From positions 62,001 to 126,000 of the forward strand of contig NZ_KB898731.1 in the NCBI RefSeq assembly GCF_000377785.1: 64,000 nt of DNA, read 5' to 3'. The notes beneath the pieces were generated by a model that saw only the letters and a program-made list of their open reading frames with translations, was not told the origin of the DNA and ran no database searches. The translations under genes were made by a program, and so were the position numbers. This DNA comes from Thioalkalivibrio sp. ALJ24 (GTDB lineage: Bacteria; Pseudomonadota; Gammaproteobacteria; Ectothiorhodospirales; Ectothiorhodospiraceae). Every line of letters starts with the position of its first letter. The first letter of the stretch is position 1. This document shows, in pieces, positions 6,084 to 14,860 of this stretch.

Positions 6084-7199
6084 ATGAAAGCTATCCATCT
6101 CCGACCGGGGCGGCCTGCCGTGCCGGCTCTGGCTACCCTGTGCCTGGTGACGGCCACGGGCATCGCGCCGGCGCAGGCCGGTTTCGATTTCGGCGACGCG
6201 GAGGACGGCCTGCAGGTCACTCTGGATCCGCTGATCCAGGGCCGTTACAGCTACGAGCATGATCCGGACGGTTCCAGCAGCGAATTCGATTTCCGGCGCG
6301 CCTGGCTAGACACCTCGGGCACCCTGTTCCACCCCGAACTGAGCTTTCGCCTGCAGCCGGATTTCAGCAACGGCGAGGTGTCCATGCGTGACGTCTGGCT
6401 GGAATACGGCCCGGGCGAACACCTGGGCCTGCGGGCGGGCCAGTTCACCGTGCCCTTCGGTCTGGCGCGGGACATCGGCGGCCCCAACCGCCTGTTCACC
6501 GAACTGAGCATCGCCGGCAACCAGTTCGAGATCCCGGCCGGACGCGACACCGGCCTCGCCCTGCTGGGTGGCGCGGGTGACGACCGCGCCTGGGCGGTCG
6601 GGATATTCGATGGCCGCGGCCGTCTCGATCAGCGCGACGACCGGCCCTCCACCTCCGGACACCTGTTCAGCGCCCGCGGCGCCTGGGCCCCGGTGGGGTC
6701 CGTCCCGCGCGACAACACCACGGTGGGCCGGGCCGTGGAGCGCACCGTAGCCCTGGGCGCCGGCCTGCAGGCCGCCAGCCGCAACCACCTGCGTGACTGG
6801 AGCCGCGGGCAGGAAGACACGGTGGACCGGCAGCGCGCCGACTGGGTCACCGCCACCGCCGATGCGGTGGTCAAGTTCGGCCATACCTCCCTGTCGCTGG
6901 CGGCCTACCGCCGCGATGTCTCCCCCGACCGCACCGCGAGCTACCACGACCTGGGGGCCGAGCTGGAACTGGCGCAGTCGCTGCCGCTGGAGGGCCTCGA
7001 GCTCGCCGCTCGCCACGCGGTACTGCGCCACGACGCCGGCGACGACCTGGACGGCGACGAGCGCTGGCAGCGCGAATGGGGCGCCGGCCTCAACTGGTAC
7101 CACCGGGGGCAGCGGCAGAAGACCCAGCTCATGTGGCTGGACCGCGACACCGACACCTCGAACTGGCAGCTGCACCTGCAGCACCAGTTCCGCTTCTGA
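6084..7199 (+). CDS. Outer-membrane porin (OprO/OprP-like) under B12 riboswitch control
   Basis: This 371-residue protein has a signal peptide (cleavage near AQA-GFDF) and alternating amphipathic beta-strands ending in an aromatic residue (LHLQHQFRF), as expected for an outer-membrane barrel. Blocks such as FDFRRAWLDTSGTLFHPELSF, and FTVPFGLARDIGG followed by NQFEIPAGRDTGLALLG, are typical of the phosphate-selective porin O/P family. The transported solute cannot be read from sequence. The ATG follows AAGGGAG, which is part of the hairpin described at 6009-6075. It is cotranscribed with a cytochrome c' gene 19 bases downstream. Control by a cobalamin riboswitch suggests a link to corrinoid or cobalt supply, or to a B12-independent back-up process. 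Confidence 0.82.
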   Translation: MKAIHLRPGRPAVPALATLCLVTATGIAPAQAGFDFGDAEDGLQVTLDPLIQGRYSYEHDPDGSSSEFDFRRAWLDTSGTLFHPELSFRLQPDFSNGEVSMRDVWLEYGPGEHLGLRAGQFTVPFGLARDIGGPNRLFTELSIAGNQFEIPAGRDTGLALLGGAGDDRAWAVGIFDGRGRLDQRDDRPSTSGHLFSARGAWAPVGSVPRDNTTVGRAVERTVALGAGLQAASRNHLRDWSRGQEDTVDRQRADWVTATADAVVKFGHTSLSLAAYRRDVSPDRTASYHDLGAELELAQSLPLEGLELAARHAVLRHDAGDDLDGDERWQREWGAGLNWYHRGQRQKTQLMWLDRDTDTSNWQLHLQHQFRF

Positions 7200-7218
7200 A
7201 CAAACAGGGAGAATCGCC

Positions 7219-7785
7219 ATGAAACGGATGCCATCCACGCGCCGGCCGCTGACGGCCGGCCTGTCGCTGGTCCTGCTGCTCGCAGCGACCGGTACCGCCG
7301 GCGCGGAAGACGAGATCAGCGTGCCGATGCCGGGCCCCTGGGGCGAAGACTACGCGGAGACCCTGGACGACCCGGCCGGAGTCGATGCCACCGAGGCCTT
7401 CCAGCGCTTTCGGCAGCAGAGCATGCAGGGCACCTCGGCCACCTACCGCAGCATCGAGCAGATCCTGCGCTACGACGCACCGTTCGCCGAACGTCTGCCC
7501 GAGCTGGCCGACGAACTCGCGCGCGGGGCCGCCGACATCGACACCTGGTTCGCCCGCGAGACACCGGCGCGGGACGGCCAACCCGGGGCCCTGCCCGCGG
7601 CCTGGGAGGATCCGGCGTTCGCCGAGTACAAGGCAGCCTACCGCGAGGCCACCACTGAACTGCAACGCAAGGTCGAGGCGGCCGACGACCTGGAGGACGA
7701 GGACTTTCAGCTACGCGCCACCGAGGCCCTGAACGGCGTACGCCACCAGTGCCTCGCCTGCCACGACAACTTCCGCCGCCGCTGA
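7219..7785 (+). CDS. Cytochrome c' (class II c-type cytochrome)
   Basis: The 188-residue product has a signal peptide (cleavage near AGA-EDEI) and, at its extreme C-terminus, the heme site CLACH followed by DNFRRR. This is the arrangement of class II cytochromes c', where a four-helix bundle binds a high-spin heme near its end. Helical segments such as FQRFRQQSMQGTSATYRSI and EYKAAYREATTELQRKV fit that fold. Cytochromes c' bind NO or CO or buffer nitrosative stress in the periplasm. The start follows CAGGGAGAATCGCC. The gene shares a transcript with the porin and therefore with the B12 riboswitch, which is unusual for a cytochrome. Confidence 0.8.
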   Translation: MKRMPSTRRPLTAGLSLVLLLAATGTAGAEDEISVPMPGPWGEDYAETLDDPAGVDATEAFQRFRQQSMQGTSATYRSIEQILRYDAPFAERLPELADELARGAADIDTWFARETPARDGQPGALPAAWEDPAFAEYKAAYREATTELQRKVEAADDLEDEDFQLRATEALNGVRHQCLACHDNFRRR

Positions 7786-7809
7786 ACCACGCGGGAAAAC
7801 GCGGAAACC

Positions 7810-7838
7810 GGGGCCGCCGCCCGGCGGCCCCTTTCCTT
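7810..7838 (+). terminator. Intrinsic terminator of the porin-cytochrome c' operon
   Basis: A 9-bp GC stem, GGGGCCGCC / GGCGGCCCC, is followed by TTTCCTT, 25 bases after the cytochrome stop codon. Confidence 0.7.
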
Positions 7839-7862
7839 CATCCTGACCGGGAAGGAACCACC

Positions 7863-7921
7863 TTCGCCTGCAAGCAGGCTCTACATCGTCGCCAACTTGC
7901 AGGAGCCTGCTTGCAGGCGAA
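7863..7921. repeat. REP-like inverted pair (REPIN-type element)
   Basis: Two perfect 18-base arms, TTCGCCTGCAAGCAGGCT (7863-7880) and its complement (7904-7921), flank a 23-base spacer. Each arm contains its own palindrome, GCCTGCAAGCAGGC. The motif with its AGGAGCCTGCTTGCAGGCGA form strongly resembles the REP sequences of pseudomonads. The element lies between two convergent transcription units and could also block read-through. No other copy was noticed in this window. Confidence 0.7.
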
Positions 7922-7987
7922 AAGCCCCGTGTCCCACGACACTCACCGGCGTGATCCCTGTCTGCGGAAGATCGGGGGCGCCGCCGT

Positions 7988-8752
7988 TCAGTCCTCGTCC
8001 ATGCCCCGGTAACGGCGCACGTGCGCCGGGTCGTACAGCGCACTGTCGCGGAAATCGCCCGGGTCCAGCGCCGGGCCCACCAGGATCAGCGCCGAGCGCC
8101 GCGTGGTCAGGGCCTGCGCCCGTTCCGCGATATTCCCCAGCGAACCGCGCACCACGGTCTCGTCCGGCCAGCTGGCGCGGAAGACGATCGCCACCGGGCA
8201 GTCGCAGCCATAGTGCGGCCGCAGGTCCTCGACCACGGTCTCGATATTGTGCAGCGACAGGTGGATCGCGAGCGTCGCCCCGGTGGCGGCAAAGCTCGCC
8301 AGCCGTTCGCGCTCCGGCATGGAGGACGCCCGTCCCGGCGTACGCGTCAGCACCACCGACTGCGCCACCTCCGGCACCGTCAGTTCCCGCCCCAGGGTCG
8401 CGGCGGCGGCGGATAATGCCGGCACGCCGGGCGTGATGCTGTACTCGATCCCGGCCGCCTCCAGCCGGCGGATCTGCTCGCCCAGCGCGCTGTAGACCGA
8501 AAGATCGCCGGAGTGCAGGCGCGCCACGTCCTGGCCCGCCGCGTGGGCGCGTTCGATCTCCTCCATGATCGCGTCCAGCGTCAGTGGCGCGGTGTTGACC
8601 ACGCGCGCCCCCTCCGGGGCATGTTCCAGCACCGCCTCCGGCACCAGCGAACCCGCGTACAGGCACACCGGGCAGGCCGCGATGCGATCGCGCCCGCGCA
8701 GGGTCAGCAGATCGGCCGCACCCGGCCCCGCTCCGACAAAATGAACCGTCAT
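7988..8752 (-). CDS. cobM: Precorrin-4 C11-methyltransferase
   Basis: This 254-residue cobalamin-pathway methyltransferase of the CobM/CbiF type uses SAM to methylate C11 of precorrin-4. The tetrapyrrole methyltransferase fold is shown by [20 protein letters not shown] at the start, the [15 protein letters not shown] block and [18 protein letters not shown]. Length is normal. The ATG overlaps the stop codon of cobE (TGATG at 8750-8754), indicating translational coupling. This is the last gene of the long minus-strand cob operon; a REP-like element follows. Confidence 0.95.
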   Translation of the reverse strand: MTVHFVGAGPGAADLLTLRGRDRIAACPVCLYAGSLVPEAVLEHAPEGARVVNTAPLTLDAIMEEIERAHAAGQDVARLHSGDLSVYSALGEQIRRLEAAGIEYSITPGVPALSAAAATLGRELTVPEVAQSVVLTRTPGRASSMPERERLASFAATGATLAIHLSLHNIETVVEDLRPHYGCDCPVAIVFRASWPDETVVRGSLGNIAERAQALTTRRSALILVGPALDPGDFRDSALYDPAHVRRYRGMDED

Positions 8753-9240
8753 CAAAACTCCTCGAAATTCCCGTCTGTCCCGTTCACCGTCCGCACGGCC
8801 ACCGCGCAGCTCGCCCGTGCCGAGAGCCGCCGCGGCAGCAGCAGGCGCGCCCCGTCGCCGGCCACCGCCAGCGCCGCCGCCTCCGCCACCGAACCGACCC
8901 CGGCGGCGGCACGCGAGCGCGCCGACTCCGTGGACAGGGCCGCGTCGCGCGCGGCCAGCGCGGCCAGCGCGGCCGCCGACGCGAACACCGGCTCCAGCTC
9001 CAGGTCGCGCGCGGCCGTCCACAGCACCGGGCTGTCGCCCTTGTGCGCCGGGGCCGCCAGCTGCCGGATCTCGATCGCCTCGCCGCCCCCCGCCCGCAAC
9101 CCGGCATGCGCCTCGGCCAGCATCTCGCGGACCAGTGCCTCCAGCTCGCCGGCCGTGCAGGCCGAGGCGAAGCCGACCCCGGGGGTCACCCGGACACGTG
9201 CCCCGCTCGGCGTTTCCCTCAGCCCCGGCGCAGCGACCAC
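8752..9240 (-). CDS. cobE: CobE / CbiG C-terminal-domain protein
   Basis: The domain is recognised from [16 protein letters not shown] at the N-terminal end, [29 protein letters not shown] and a final strand with [10 protein letters not shown], in the order of the CbiG C-terminal/CobE family. CobE is required for the aerobic pathway around precorrin-4/5; its exact chemistry is less well defined than that of CbiG. No ATG is available. The GTG at 9240 (162 residues, 22-base overlap with cobL) is chosen, and the GTG at 9189 is an alternative. It stands alone without the CbiG N-terminal hydrolase domain. Confidence 0.8.
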   Translation of the reverse strand: MVAAPGLRETPSGARVRVTPGVGFASACTAGELEALVREMLAEAHAGLRAGGGEAIEIRQLAAPAHKGDSPVLWTAARDLELEPVFASAAALAALAARDAALSTESARSRAAAGVGSVAEAAALAVAGDGARLLLPRRLSARASCAVAVRTVNGTDGNFEEF

Positions 9241-10463
9241 AGGGTCACCGGCCGCAGCGGCTGCCAGCCGGCCATGCCGCCCAGCGGCTCCGCGCGACTG
9301 ACGTTGATCCGCGTGAGCTCGCCGCCGTGGCGCTCGTGCGCCGCCGCCAGCACCGCGTCCCCTTCCACGGTCACGCTGCTGGCGACCAGCCGCCCGCCCG
9401 GGCGCAGCTGGTCGATGCAGTGCTCCACCAGCCCCGGCGTGGTCAGCCCGCCGCCGATGAAGATCGCGTCGGGTGGCGGCAGGTCTCCCAGTACCTCCGG
9501 CGCCCGCCCGTGGATGGGACGCAGCGCCGGCACTCCCAGCGTGCTCGCGTTGCGCGCGATGCGTTCCAGGCGCTCCGCGCGCGGCTCGATGGCCACGGCG
9601 GTGTTGGCCGGATCCGCCAGCATCCACTCGATGCCGATGGCACCGGAGCCGGCGCCCACGTCCCACAGCCGCTCGCCGCGACCGGGCGCCAGCAGGGCCA
9701 GCGCCACCGCCCGCACCTCGCGCTTGGTGATCTGCCCGTCCTGCTCGAACTGCGCCTCCGGCCGGCCGGCACTGGCCGCCAGCACCTGCGCCGCCGGATC
9801 GGCCCGGCATTCCAGCGCCACGGTGTTCAGCGCCTCGATCGCGACCTCCGGCCATGCCCCGGCGCGCGCGCGGACGACCGCCTCGCGGTCCGCGCCCAGC
9901 GACTGCAGTACGGTCAGGGTGGAATCGCCGAAGCCGAGTCCGGTCAGCCAGTGCGCCAGTTCCGCCGGGGTATCCCCGTCGCGGCTCAGGATCAGCAGTC
10001 GCGCGCCGTCATGCAGCCAGGGCCGCAGCGCCTCCATCGGCCGGCCGTGCACCGACAGGCAGCGGGTCTGCTGCAGCGGCCAGCCCATGCGCGCGGCGGC
10101 CAGACTGAACGCCGAGGGCGCCGGCCAGACGCAGGTCTGCGCGACCAGAAAACGCCGCATCAGGGTCGCGCCCACCCCGAACCAGAAGGGGTCGCCGCTG
10201 GCGAGCACGCACAGCGGCTGCCCGGCGCGCGCCTCGATCCAGTCCAGCGCGGTCTCCAGCGGCGACGGCCACACCAGGCGCTCCTGCCCCGGCCGCTCCG
10301 GCAGCATCTCCAGATGCCGTGCGCCGCCGATCACCGTCGCCGCCGTGTCCAGCGCCATGCGGGCATCGGGGGCCAGCCCGGCGAGCCCCTCCGCGCCCAC
10401 GCCGACGATGTTCAGCCATGGCGCTCGCTCCTCTCGCTCCTCGTTCGTGGCTAGACTGGTCAT
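9219..10463 (-). CDS. cobL: Precorrin-6Y C5,15-methyltransferase (decarboxylating), CbiE-CbiT fusion
   Basis: A bifunctional 414-residue enzyme. The N-terminal half is a CbiE-type tetrapyrrole methyltransferase ([43 protein letters not shown]). The C-terminal half is a CbiT-type Rossmann methyltransferase ([37 protein letters not shown]). It methylates C5 and C15 and removes the C12 acetate carboxyl of precorrin-6Y. Two in-frame ATGs exist, at 10463 and 10469. The outer one would overlap the start codon of the oppositely oriented cobK, so 10463 is used. Its own promoter region would have to lie inside cobK unless transcription comes through from cobJ. Confidence 0.93.
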   Translation of the reverse strand: MTSLATNEEREERAPWLNIVGVGAEGLAGLAPDARMALDTAATVIGGARHLEMLPERPGQERLVWPSPLETALDWIEARAGQPLCVLASGDPFWFGVGATLMRRFLVAQTCVWPAPSAFSLAAARMGWPLQQTRCLSVHGRPMEALRPWLHDGARLLILSRDGDTPAELAHWLTGLGFGDSTLTVLQSLGADREAVVRARAGAWPEVAIEALNTVALECRADPAAQVLAASAGRPEAQFEQDGQITKREVRAVALALLAPGRGERLWDVGAGSGAIGIEWMLADPANTAVAIEPRAERLERIARNASTLGVPALRPIHGRAPEVLGDLPPPDAIFIGGGLTTPGLVEHCIDQLRPGGRLVASSVTVEGDAVLAAAHERHGGELTRINVSRAEPLGGMAGWQPLRPVTLWSLRRG

Positions 10464-10467
10464 CCTC

Positions 10468-11286
10468 ATGAGCTCCCGTTCATCCACCGATACCGGCCCC
10501 CGGGCGGCGCGCCCGCGGCAGATCCTGCTGCTGGGCGGCACCACCGAGGCCGCGGCACTGGAACCGCTGCTGGACGGCCACCCGCGGCTGCACGCCACCG
10601 TGTCGCTGGCCGGACGCACGCGCAGGCCCGCACCCTCGCGACTGCCGCGGCGCACGGGTGGGTTCGGCGGCGCCGACGGCCTCGCCGCCTGGCTGCGCGA
10701 CCACGCGATCGACGCCGTGGTCGACGCCACCCACCCGTTCGCGCGGCAGATCTCGGCCAATGCCGTCGCCGCCACGCGCCGCGCCGGCGTACCCCTGGCC
10801 CGGCTGACCCGGCCGCCGTGGGAGGCCGGACCCGAGGACCGCTGGATCCGCGCTCCCGATCTCGCGGCCGCCGCCCGCGCGCTCCCCGGCCTCGGCCGGC
10901 GCGTGCTCATCACCACCGGGCGCCAGCACCTGGAGGCCTTCGCGGCCGCGTCCGAGCTGGACTACGTGATCCGCACCATCGACCCGCCGGAACCGCCGCC
11001 GGCGCTGCCCCGGGTCACCTGGCTGCGGGCCCGCGGCCCGTTCAGCCTGGCCGATGAGCACCGGCTGCTGGAGACCCACGCCATCGACGTGCTGGTCACC
11101 AAGGACAGCGGCGGCGCGGCCACCGCCCCCAAGCTGCAGGCCGCGCGCGAACGCGGCATCCCGGTGGTGATGGTGGACCGGCCGCCGGACGCCCCCGGGG
11201 TGCCCCGCTTCCACGCCCCGCAGGCGGCCCTGGAGTGGCTGGAAGGCCTCCCGCGCGTTCACCGCGACTCCGCCGACTCGACATAG
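10468..11286 (+). CDS. cobK: Precorrin-6A reductase, encoded antisense inside the cob operon
   Basis: A 272-residue NAD(P)H-dependent reductase of the CobK/CbiJ family, recognised from ILLLGGTTEAAAL near the start, VVDATHPFARQISANA, VLITTGRQHLEAF, DVLVTKDSGG (family signature VTKxSGG) and the closing VVMVDRPPD. It reduces precorrin-6A to precorrin-6B. An 18-residue Ser/Arg-rich leader precedes the fold, and no good ribosome binding site is seen, so the start is less certain. The gene runs opposite to every neighbour in the cob operon. Its 3' end overlaps the 3' end of cobJ by 28 bases, and its 5' end is within a few bases of cobL's start. Confidence 0.93.
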   Translation: MSSRSSTDTGPRAARPRQILLLGGTTEAAALEPLLDGHPRLHATVSLAGRTRRPAPSRLPRRTGGFGGADGLAAWLRDHAIDAVVDATHPFARQISANAVAATRRAGVPLARLTRPPWEAGPEDRWIRAPDLAAAARALPGLGRRVLITTGRQHLEAFAAASELDYVIRTIDPPEPPPALPRVTWLRARGPFSLADEHRLLETHAIDVLVTKDSGGAATAPKLQAARERGIPVVMVDRPPDAPGVPRFHAPQAALEWLEGLPRVHRDSADST

Positions 11287-12029
11287 CGCGGGGTGTACAC
11301 ATGGCGCCGGCCGGAGGGGCGTTCCAGCACCCGGGTGGAGGCGGCGCCGACGATCACCAGCGTGCTCATGTTGGCCGCCGCCGGATCCACCTCGCCGAGG
11401 GTGGAGACCCGCAGCTCCTCCCGCTCGCCGCGGCCCACCGCGGTGGCCAGCACCACCAGGGTGTCCGGGCCCTGGACCTCGCGCACGATGTCCAGCGCCG
11501 CACCCAGCTGCCACGGTCGCGCGCGCGAGATCGGGTTGTAGAAGGCCATGGCGAAGTCGGCCTCGGCCGCCAGCCGCACCCGGCGCCGGATCAGCGACCA
11601 CGGCTTGAGATTGTCCGACAGGGAGATCGCGCAGAAGTCGTTGCCCAGCGGCGCCCCCAGCCGCGCCGCGGCCGCCTGCATCGCCGACACCCCGGGCAGC
11701 ACCTCCACCGCCACCGCATCCCAGCGGCCCGGCTCCGCGCCCTCCAGGGCCTCGAACACCGCCGCGGCCATCGCGAACACCCCGGGGTCGCCCCCGGAGA
11801 CCACCGCCACATCGCGCCCCTCGGCGGCCATGTCCAGCGCATGCGCCGCGCGCGCCAGTTCCTCGCGGTTGTCGGAGGCATGCACGCGGTGATGCGCCCC
11901 GGCCACGCGCTCCAGGTACGGCCCGTAGCCGACCAGGTCGGTGGCATCCGCGAGCAGCGCGGTCACCTCCGGCGTGATCCATTCGGGGCCGGCCGGTCCG
12001 ACCCCGACCACGCTCAGACGCCCGCTCAT
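11259..12029 (-). CDS. cobJ: Precorrin-3B C17-methyltransferase
   Basis: A 256-residue tetrapyrrole methyltransferase that makes precorrin-4 (ring contraction). Diagnostic blocks are LSVVGVGPAGPEWITPEV, VGYGPYLERV, VAVVSGGDPGVFAMA, VEVLPGVSAMQAAAARLGAP, DFCAISLSDNLKPW and FAMAFYNPISRARPWQL. SLSD and YNP are typical of CobJ/CbiH. Start ATG at 12029 overlaps the cobI stop (ATGA). Its 3' end overlaps the convergent cobK gene by 28 bases. Confidence 0.96.
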   Translation of the reverse strand: MSGRLSVVGVGPAGPEWITPEVTALLADATDLVGYGPYLERVAGAHHRVHASDNREELARAAHALDMAAEGRDVAVVSGGDPGVFAMAAAVFEALEGAEPGRWDAVAVEVLPGVSAMQAAAARLGAPLGNDFCAISLSDNLKPWSLIRRRVRLAAEADFAMAFYNPISRARPWQLGAALDIVREVQGPDTLVVLATAVGRGEREELRVSTLGEVDPAAANMSTLVIVGAASTRVLERPSGRRHVYTPRYVESAESR

Positions 12030-12811
12030 CGCCGCACCCCCTCGCCATGGATCACGATCAGGGAGAAATACGGCGCCTCCCCGGGCGTCTCCTCGAGCGC
12101 CTCGGCCAGCGGCCGCACCCGTTCCTCGTCGAAACTCGCGCGTTCGATGTACCAGGCGCGCGCGGTCAGCCCCAGGCGCTCCAGCACGCGGCGGATCTTC
12201 GGCAGCTGCTTGCCGAGCTTCATGATCACCGCGGCCTGCGCGGGCGCGAGCGCCGCCTCCAGTTCCGCCTCCGGCAGCGTCCCCGGTACCACGCTCAGGG
12301 TGTCGTCGCGCATCACCAGCGGCGCCGGCAGTTGCGCCGCCGCGGCGATCGGCGAGATCACCCCGGGCACCACCTCGCTGCGAAAGCGCTCGCGCAGGCG
12401 CAGGTGCACGTGCATGAACGAACCGTAGAAATACGGATCGCCCTCGTTGAGCACGCAGACCGAACGGCCGGCCTCCAGATGGGCCGCCAGGCGTTCGGCG
12501 CACTGGTCGAAGAACGCCTCGATGCGGCTGCGGTAGCTCTCCTCTTCGTGGGCGATCTCGTTGGTCACCGGATACTCCAGCGCCTCCTCGATCTGCCCGG
12601 GACCGATGTGCGCATCCGCGATGCGCCGCGCCTGCCCGGTGGTCCCGCGCTTGCAGAAATACGCCACCACCGGCGCCTCGGCGATGCGCCGCGCGGCGCG
12701 GAAGGTCATCAGTTCGGGGTCCCCGGGGCCGGTGCCGACCCCGCAGAGCACCCCGGGTTCGATCGTTCCGGGTTCGACCGTTCCGGGCCCGCTCGTCTCC
12801 GCCGCACTCAT
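12026..12811 (-). CDS. cobI: Precorrin-2 C20-methyltransferase
   Basis: A 261-residue SAM-dependent enzyme of the CobI/CbiL type. Blocks: LCGVGTGPGDPELMTFRA, VVAYFCKRGTTGQARRIA, VCVLNEGDPYFYGSFMH, EVVPGVISPIAAAAQL, AAVIMKLGKQLPKIRRVL. It methylates C20 of precorrin-2, the first committed corrin step after SUMT. A short Pro/Gly/Glu-rich leader (about 20 residues) containing a small internal repeat precedes the conserved fold. Start and stop codons overlap those of cobH and cobJ by four bases each. Confidence 0.96.
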   Translation of the reverse strand: MSAAETSGPGTVEPGTIEPGVLCGVGTGPGDPELMTFRAARRIAEAPVVAYFCKRGTTGQARRIADAHIGPGQIEEALEYPVTNEIAHEEESYRSRIEAFFDQCAERLAAHLEAGRSVCVLNEGDPYFYGSFMHVHLRLRERFRSEVVPGVISPIAAAAQLPAPLVMRDDTLSVVPGTLPEAELEAALAPAQAAVIMKLGKQLPKIRRVLERLGLTARAWYIERASFDEERVRPLAEALEETPGEAPYFSLIVIHGEGVRR

Positions 12812-13449
12812 GCCGGCTCCCTCCCCAGGCCGTTGACCGCCCCGGCAGTGATCGCGCTGCCGCCGCGGCGCCCGGCCACGGTCAGGTATTCCAGCCCGAA
12901 CGGGTTGTCCGCCAGCGCCTGCTTGCTCTCCACCGCGCCGACGAAGCCCACCGGGATGCCGATCACCGCCGCCGGGCGCGGCGCGCCGTCGCGCAGCATC
13001 TCCAGCAGGCGGAACAGGGCGGTGGGCGCATTGCCGATGGCCACCACCGCCCCGGCCAGCTCGGGGCGCCACAGCTCCATCGCCGCCGCGCTGCGGGTGT
13101 TGTCCAGTTCGCGCGCCAGCTCCGGCACGCGCGCATCGCGCAGGGTGCAGCGCACCGGGTTGTCCGCCGGCAGGCGCGCGCGGGTGATGCCGTGGGCCAC
13201 CATCTCGCTGTCGCACAGCACCGGGGCCCCGGCCTCCAGCGCCTGACGGAGCGCACTGCCGGCACCCGGCGAGAAGCGGATGTCCTGCGCCAGATCGGGC
13301 ATGCCGCAGCTGTGGATCATGCGTTCCACCGCCGCCACCAGATCCGCCGGGAAGCGCTCCAGGTCCGCCTCGGCGCGGATGATCGCGAACGACTCCGCAT
13401 AGATCGCCTTCCCGTCGCGCTCGTAGCGCCAGGCCTCAGTCTCCGTCAC
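12808..13449 (-). CDS. cobH: Precorrin-8X methylmutase
   Basis: The 213-residue product catalyses the 1,5-methyl shift that turns precorrin-8X into hydrogenobyrinic acid. The catalytic His is at position 46 in RMIHSCGMPDLAQDI, and the blocks NTRSAAAMELWRPEL, VVAIGNAPTALFRLLEM and VIGIPVGFVGAVESKQAL are family hallmarks. The GTG at 13449 lies seven bases after GAGGAGC, a good ribosome binding site inside the end of cobG; the two genes overlap by 14 bases. No ATG fits this N-terminus. Confidence 0.95.
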   Translation of the reverse strand: MTETEAWRYERDGKAIYAESFAIIRAEADLERFPADLVAAVERMIHSCGMPDLAQDIRFSPGAGSALRQALEAGAPVLCDSEMVAHGITRARLPADNPVRCTLRDARVPELARELDNTRSAAAMELWRPELAGAVVAIGNAPTALFRLLEMLRDGAPRPAAVIGIPVGFVGAVESKQALADNPFGLEYLTVAGRRGGSAITAGAVNGLGREPA

Positions 13450-14860
13450 GTTCGTGCTCCTCGCACAGCGCCGCGTCCACCGCGGCATTCCAGGCCTCGG
13501 GCCCGATCCGTTCCAGCATGGTCTGCAACTCCTCTCCAGCATTGCGTTGACGGGCGAACGCCCGCTCCAGCGCCGTGATCCGGGCGCGCGCCTGTGCCGG
13601 GGCCAGCCCGCTCCATTCAAGGGCCGCACCGGGTCGCGAGCGCAGCACCACGGCATGGCCTTCCGGCCGCGCGATCCACTCGACCACCCCGGCTTCCGTC
13701 CGCGGCGGCGCCGCGCAGCGCTTGTCGCAGGCGGATACCTGCAGCCGCATCCCGCTCGCGGCCAGGGTCGGCATGCGCTGCACCAGCGCGGCGGCCTCGC
13801 TGCGCGCGGCGATGTGCGCCGAGGCGCAGCCCGGCTGCCCGACACAGGCATCCGCCGCCAGGCGCCGGTCGGCCGGCTCGGTCACCGCGCCCAGTTCCCG
13901 CAGCAGGCGCTGCAGCTCCGGAATGGCCTCCGCGGCCACGCCGGTCGCCAGCAGCGCCCGCCACGGCGTCAGGCGCAGACCGCCGCCGTGCGGCTCCAGC
14001 CACGCGGCCAGACGCTCCAGCCGGTCGGCGTCGATCACGCCGAACGGGAAGACCGCCCCCAGCCAGGCTCCGCCGGCCGCCGCACCGAGCCAGTCCCCGG
14101 CGCGCACCGGCGTGTCGGCGTGGGCGACCGCACCCGGCGTCTCCCCCTCCGAACCCGGCAGGCGCAGCGCCTCGCTCCCGGGCATGCCCAGCGCGTCACG
14201 CAGCCGTCCCGGCGGCGGATCCAGCACGACGCGCTGCTCGAGAAACGCGCGCAGGGCGCGCACCACCGCCTCCGGGGCGTGCTGCGCCGAGACCTCGCCG
14301 AGCGGGGTCGCCGTGGCCGCGGTGCCGCCGGCCGCCAGACGGAAACGAGGCCCCGCGCCGGCGAGCGGATCCAGACGCAGATCCGCCGGCACCCCGCGCA
14401 GCGAGGCACGCCCGCCACCGTCGACCACCACGCCCACCTTGGCCGGCAGACCCCGCAGCGCGGGCTCGTCGACGATCGCGGCGCTCACCGCGCGCGCCAG
14501 GGCCAGCACGTCCACCGCCTCCGGATCGAGGTCCGGCACCGGCGCCGCCAGCACGTTGCGCCGCGCCTCGCGCTCCGCCTGCGCATCCACCAGCCCGGTG
14601 GGGGCCAGGGCCGCGCGCGCCGCGTCCAGGTCGCCGGCCGCCACGCCGCGCAGCTGCAGGTTGCCGCGCAGGGTCAGTTCCAGTTCGCCGTTGCCCAGGC
14701 GCCGCGCGGTGTCCGCCAGCACCCGCGCGGCGGCCGCCCCCAGGCCCCCGATCGGGTGGCGCAGGCGCAGCAGATAGCCGTCCCCGGTGGCCATCGGCGC
14801 CGCCACCCCGGGACAGGCCCCGCGTACCCGCGGCGGCTGCGGCGCCGCCGGACGGTTCAT
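13436..14860 (-). CDS. cobG: Precorrin-3B synthase (oxygen-dependent, sulfite-reductase-like)
   Basis: This 474-residue protein has two ferredoxin-like/siroheme-fold repeats of the nitrite-sulfite reductase family and the iron-sulfur cysteine pattern CVGQPGC followed by SACDKRCA. CobG uses O2 to hydroxylate C20 and form the gamma-lactone of precorrin-3B, so its presence marks the aerobic branch of the pathway. N-terminal residues RGACPGVAAPMATGDGYLLR and LRGNLQLRGV are typical. A Pro/Arg-rich start gives ATG at 14860, overlapping the stop of the ABC permease gene by four bases. Confidence 0.92.
   Translation of the reverse strand: MNRPAAPQPPRVRGACPGVAAPMATGDGYLLRLRHPIGGLGAAAARVLADTARRLGNGELELTLRGNLQLRGVAAGDLDAARAALAPTGLVDAQAEREARRNVLAAPVPDLDPEAVDVLALARAVSAAIVDEPALRGLPAKVGVVVDGGGRASLRGVPADLRLDPLAGAGPRFRLAAGGTAATATPLGEVSAQHAPEAVVRALRAFLEQRVVLDPPPGRLRDALGMPGSEALRLPGSEGETPGAVAHADTPVRAGDWLGAAAGGAWLGAVFPFGVIDADRLERLAAWLEPHGGGLRLTPWRALLATGVAAEAIPELQRLLRELGAVTEPADRRLAADACVGQPGCASAHIAARSEAAALVQRMPTLAASGMRLQVSACDKRCAAPPRTEAGVVEWIARPEGHAVVLRSRPGAALEWSGLAPAQARARITALERAFARQRNAGEELQTMLERIGPEAWNAAVDAALCEEHERDGD

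Noticed and set aside
9043-10467. Long N-terminal extension in frame with cobK
   Set aside because: It overlaps cobL and cobE on the other strand, and the Ser/Arg/Ala-rich translation is unlike any CobK; the conserved fold begins near 10522.
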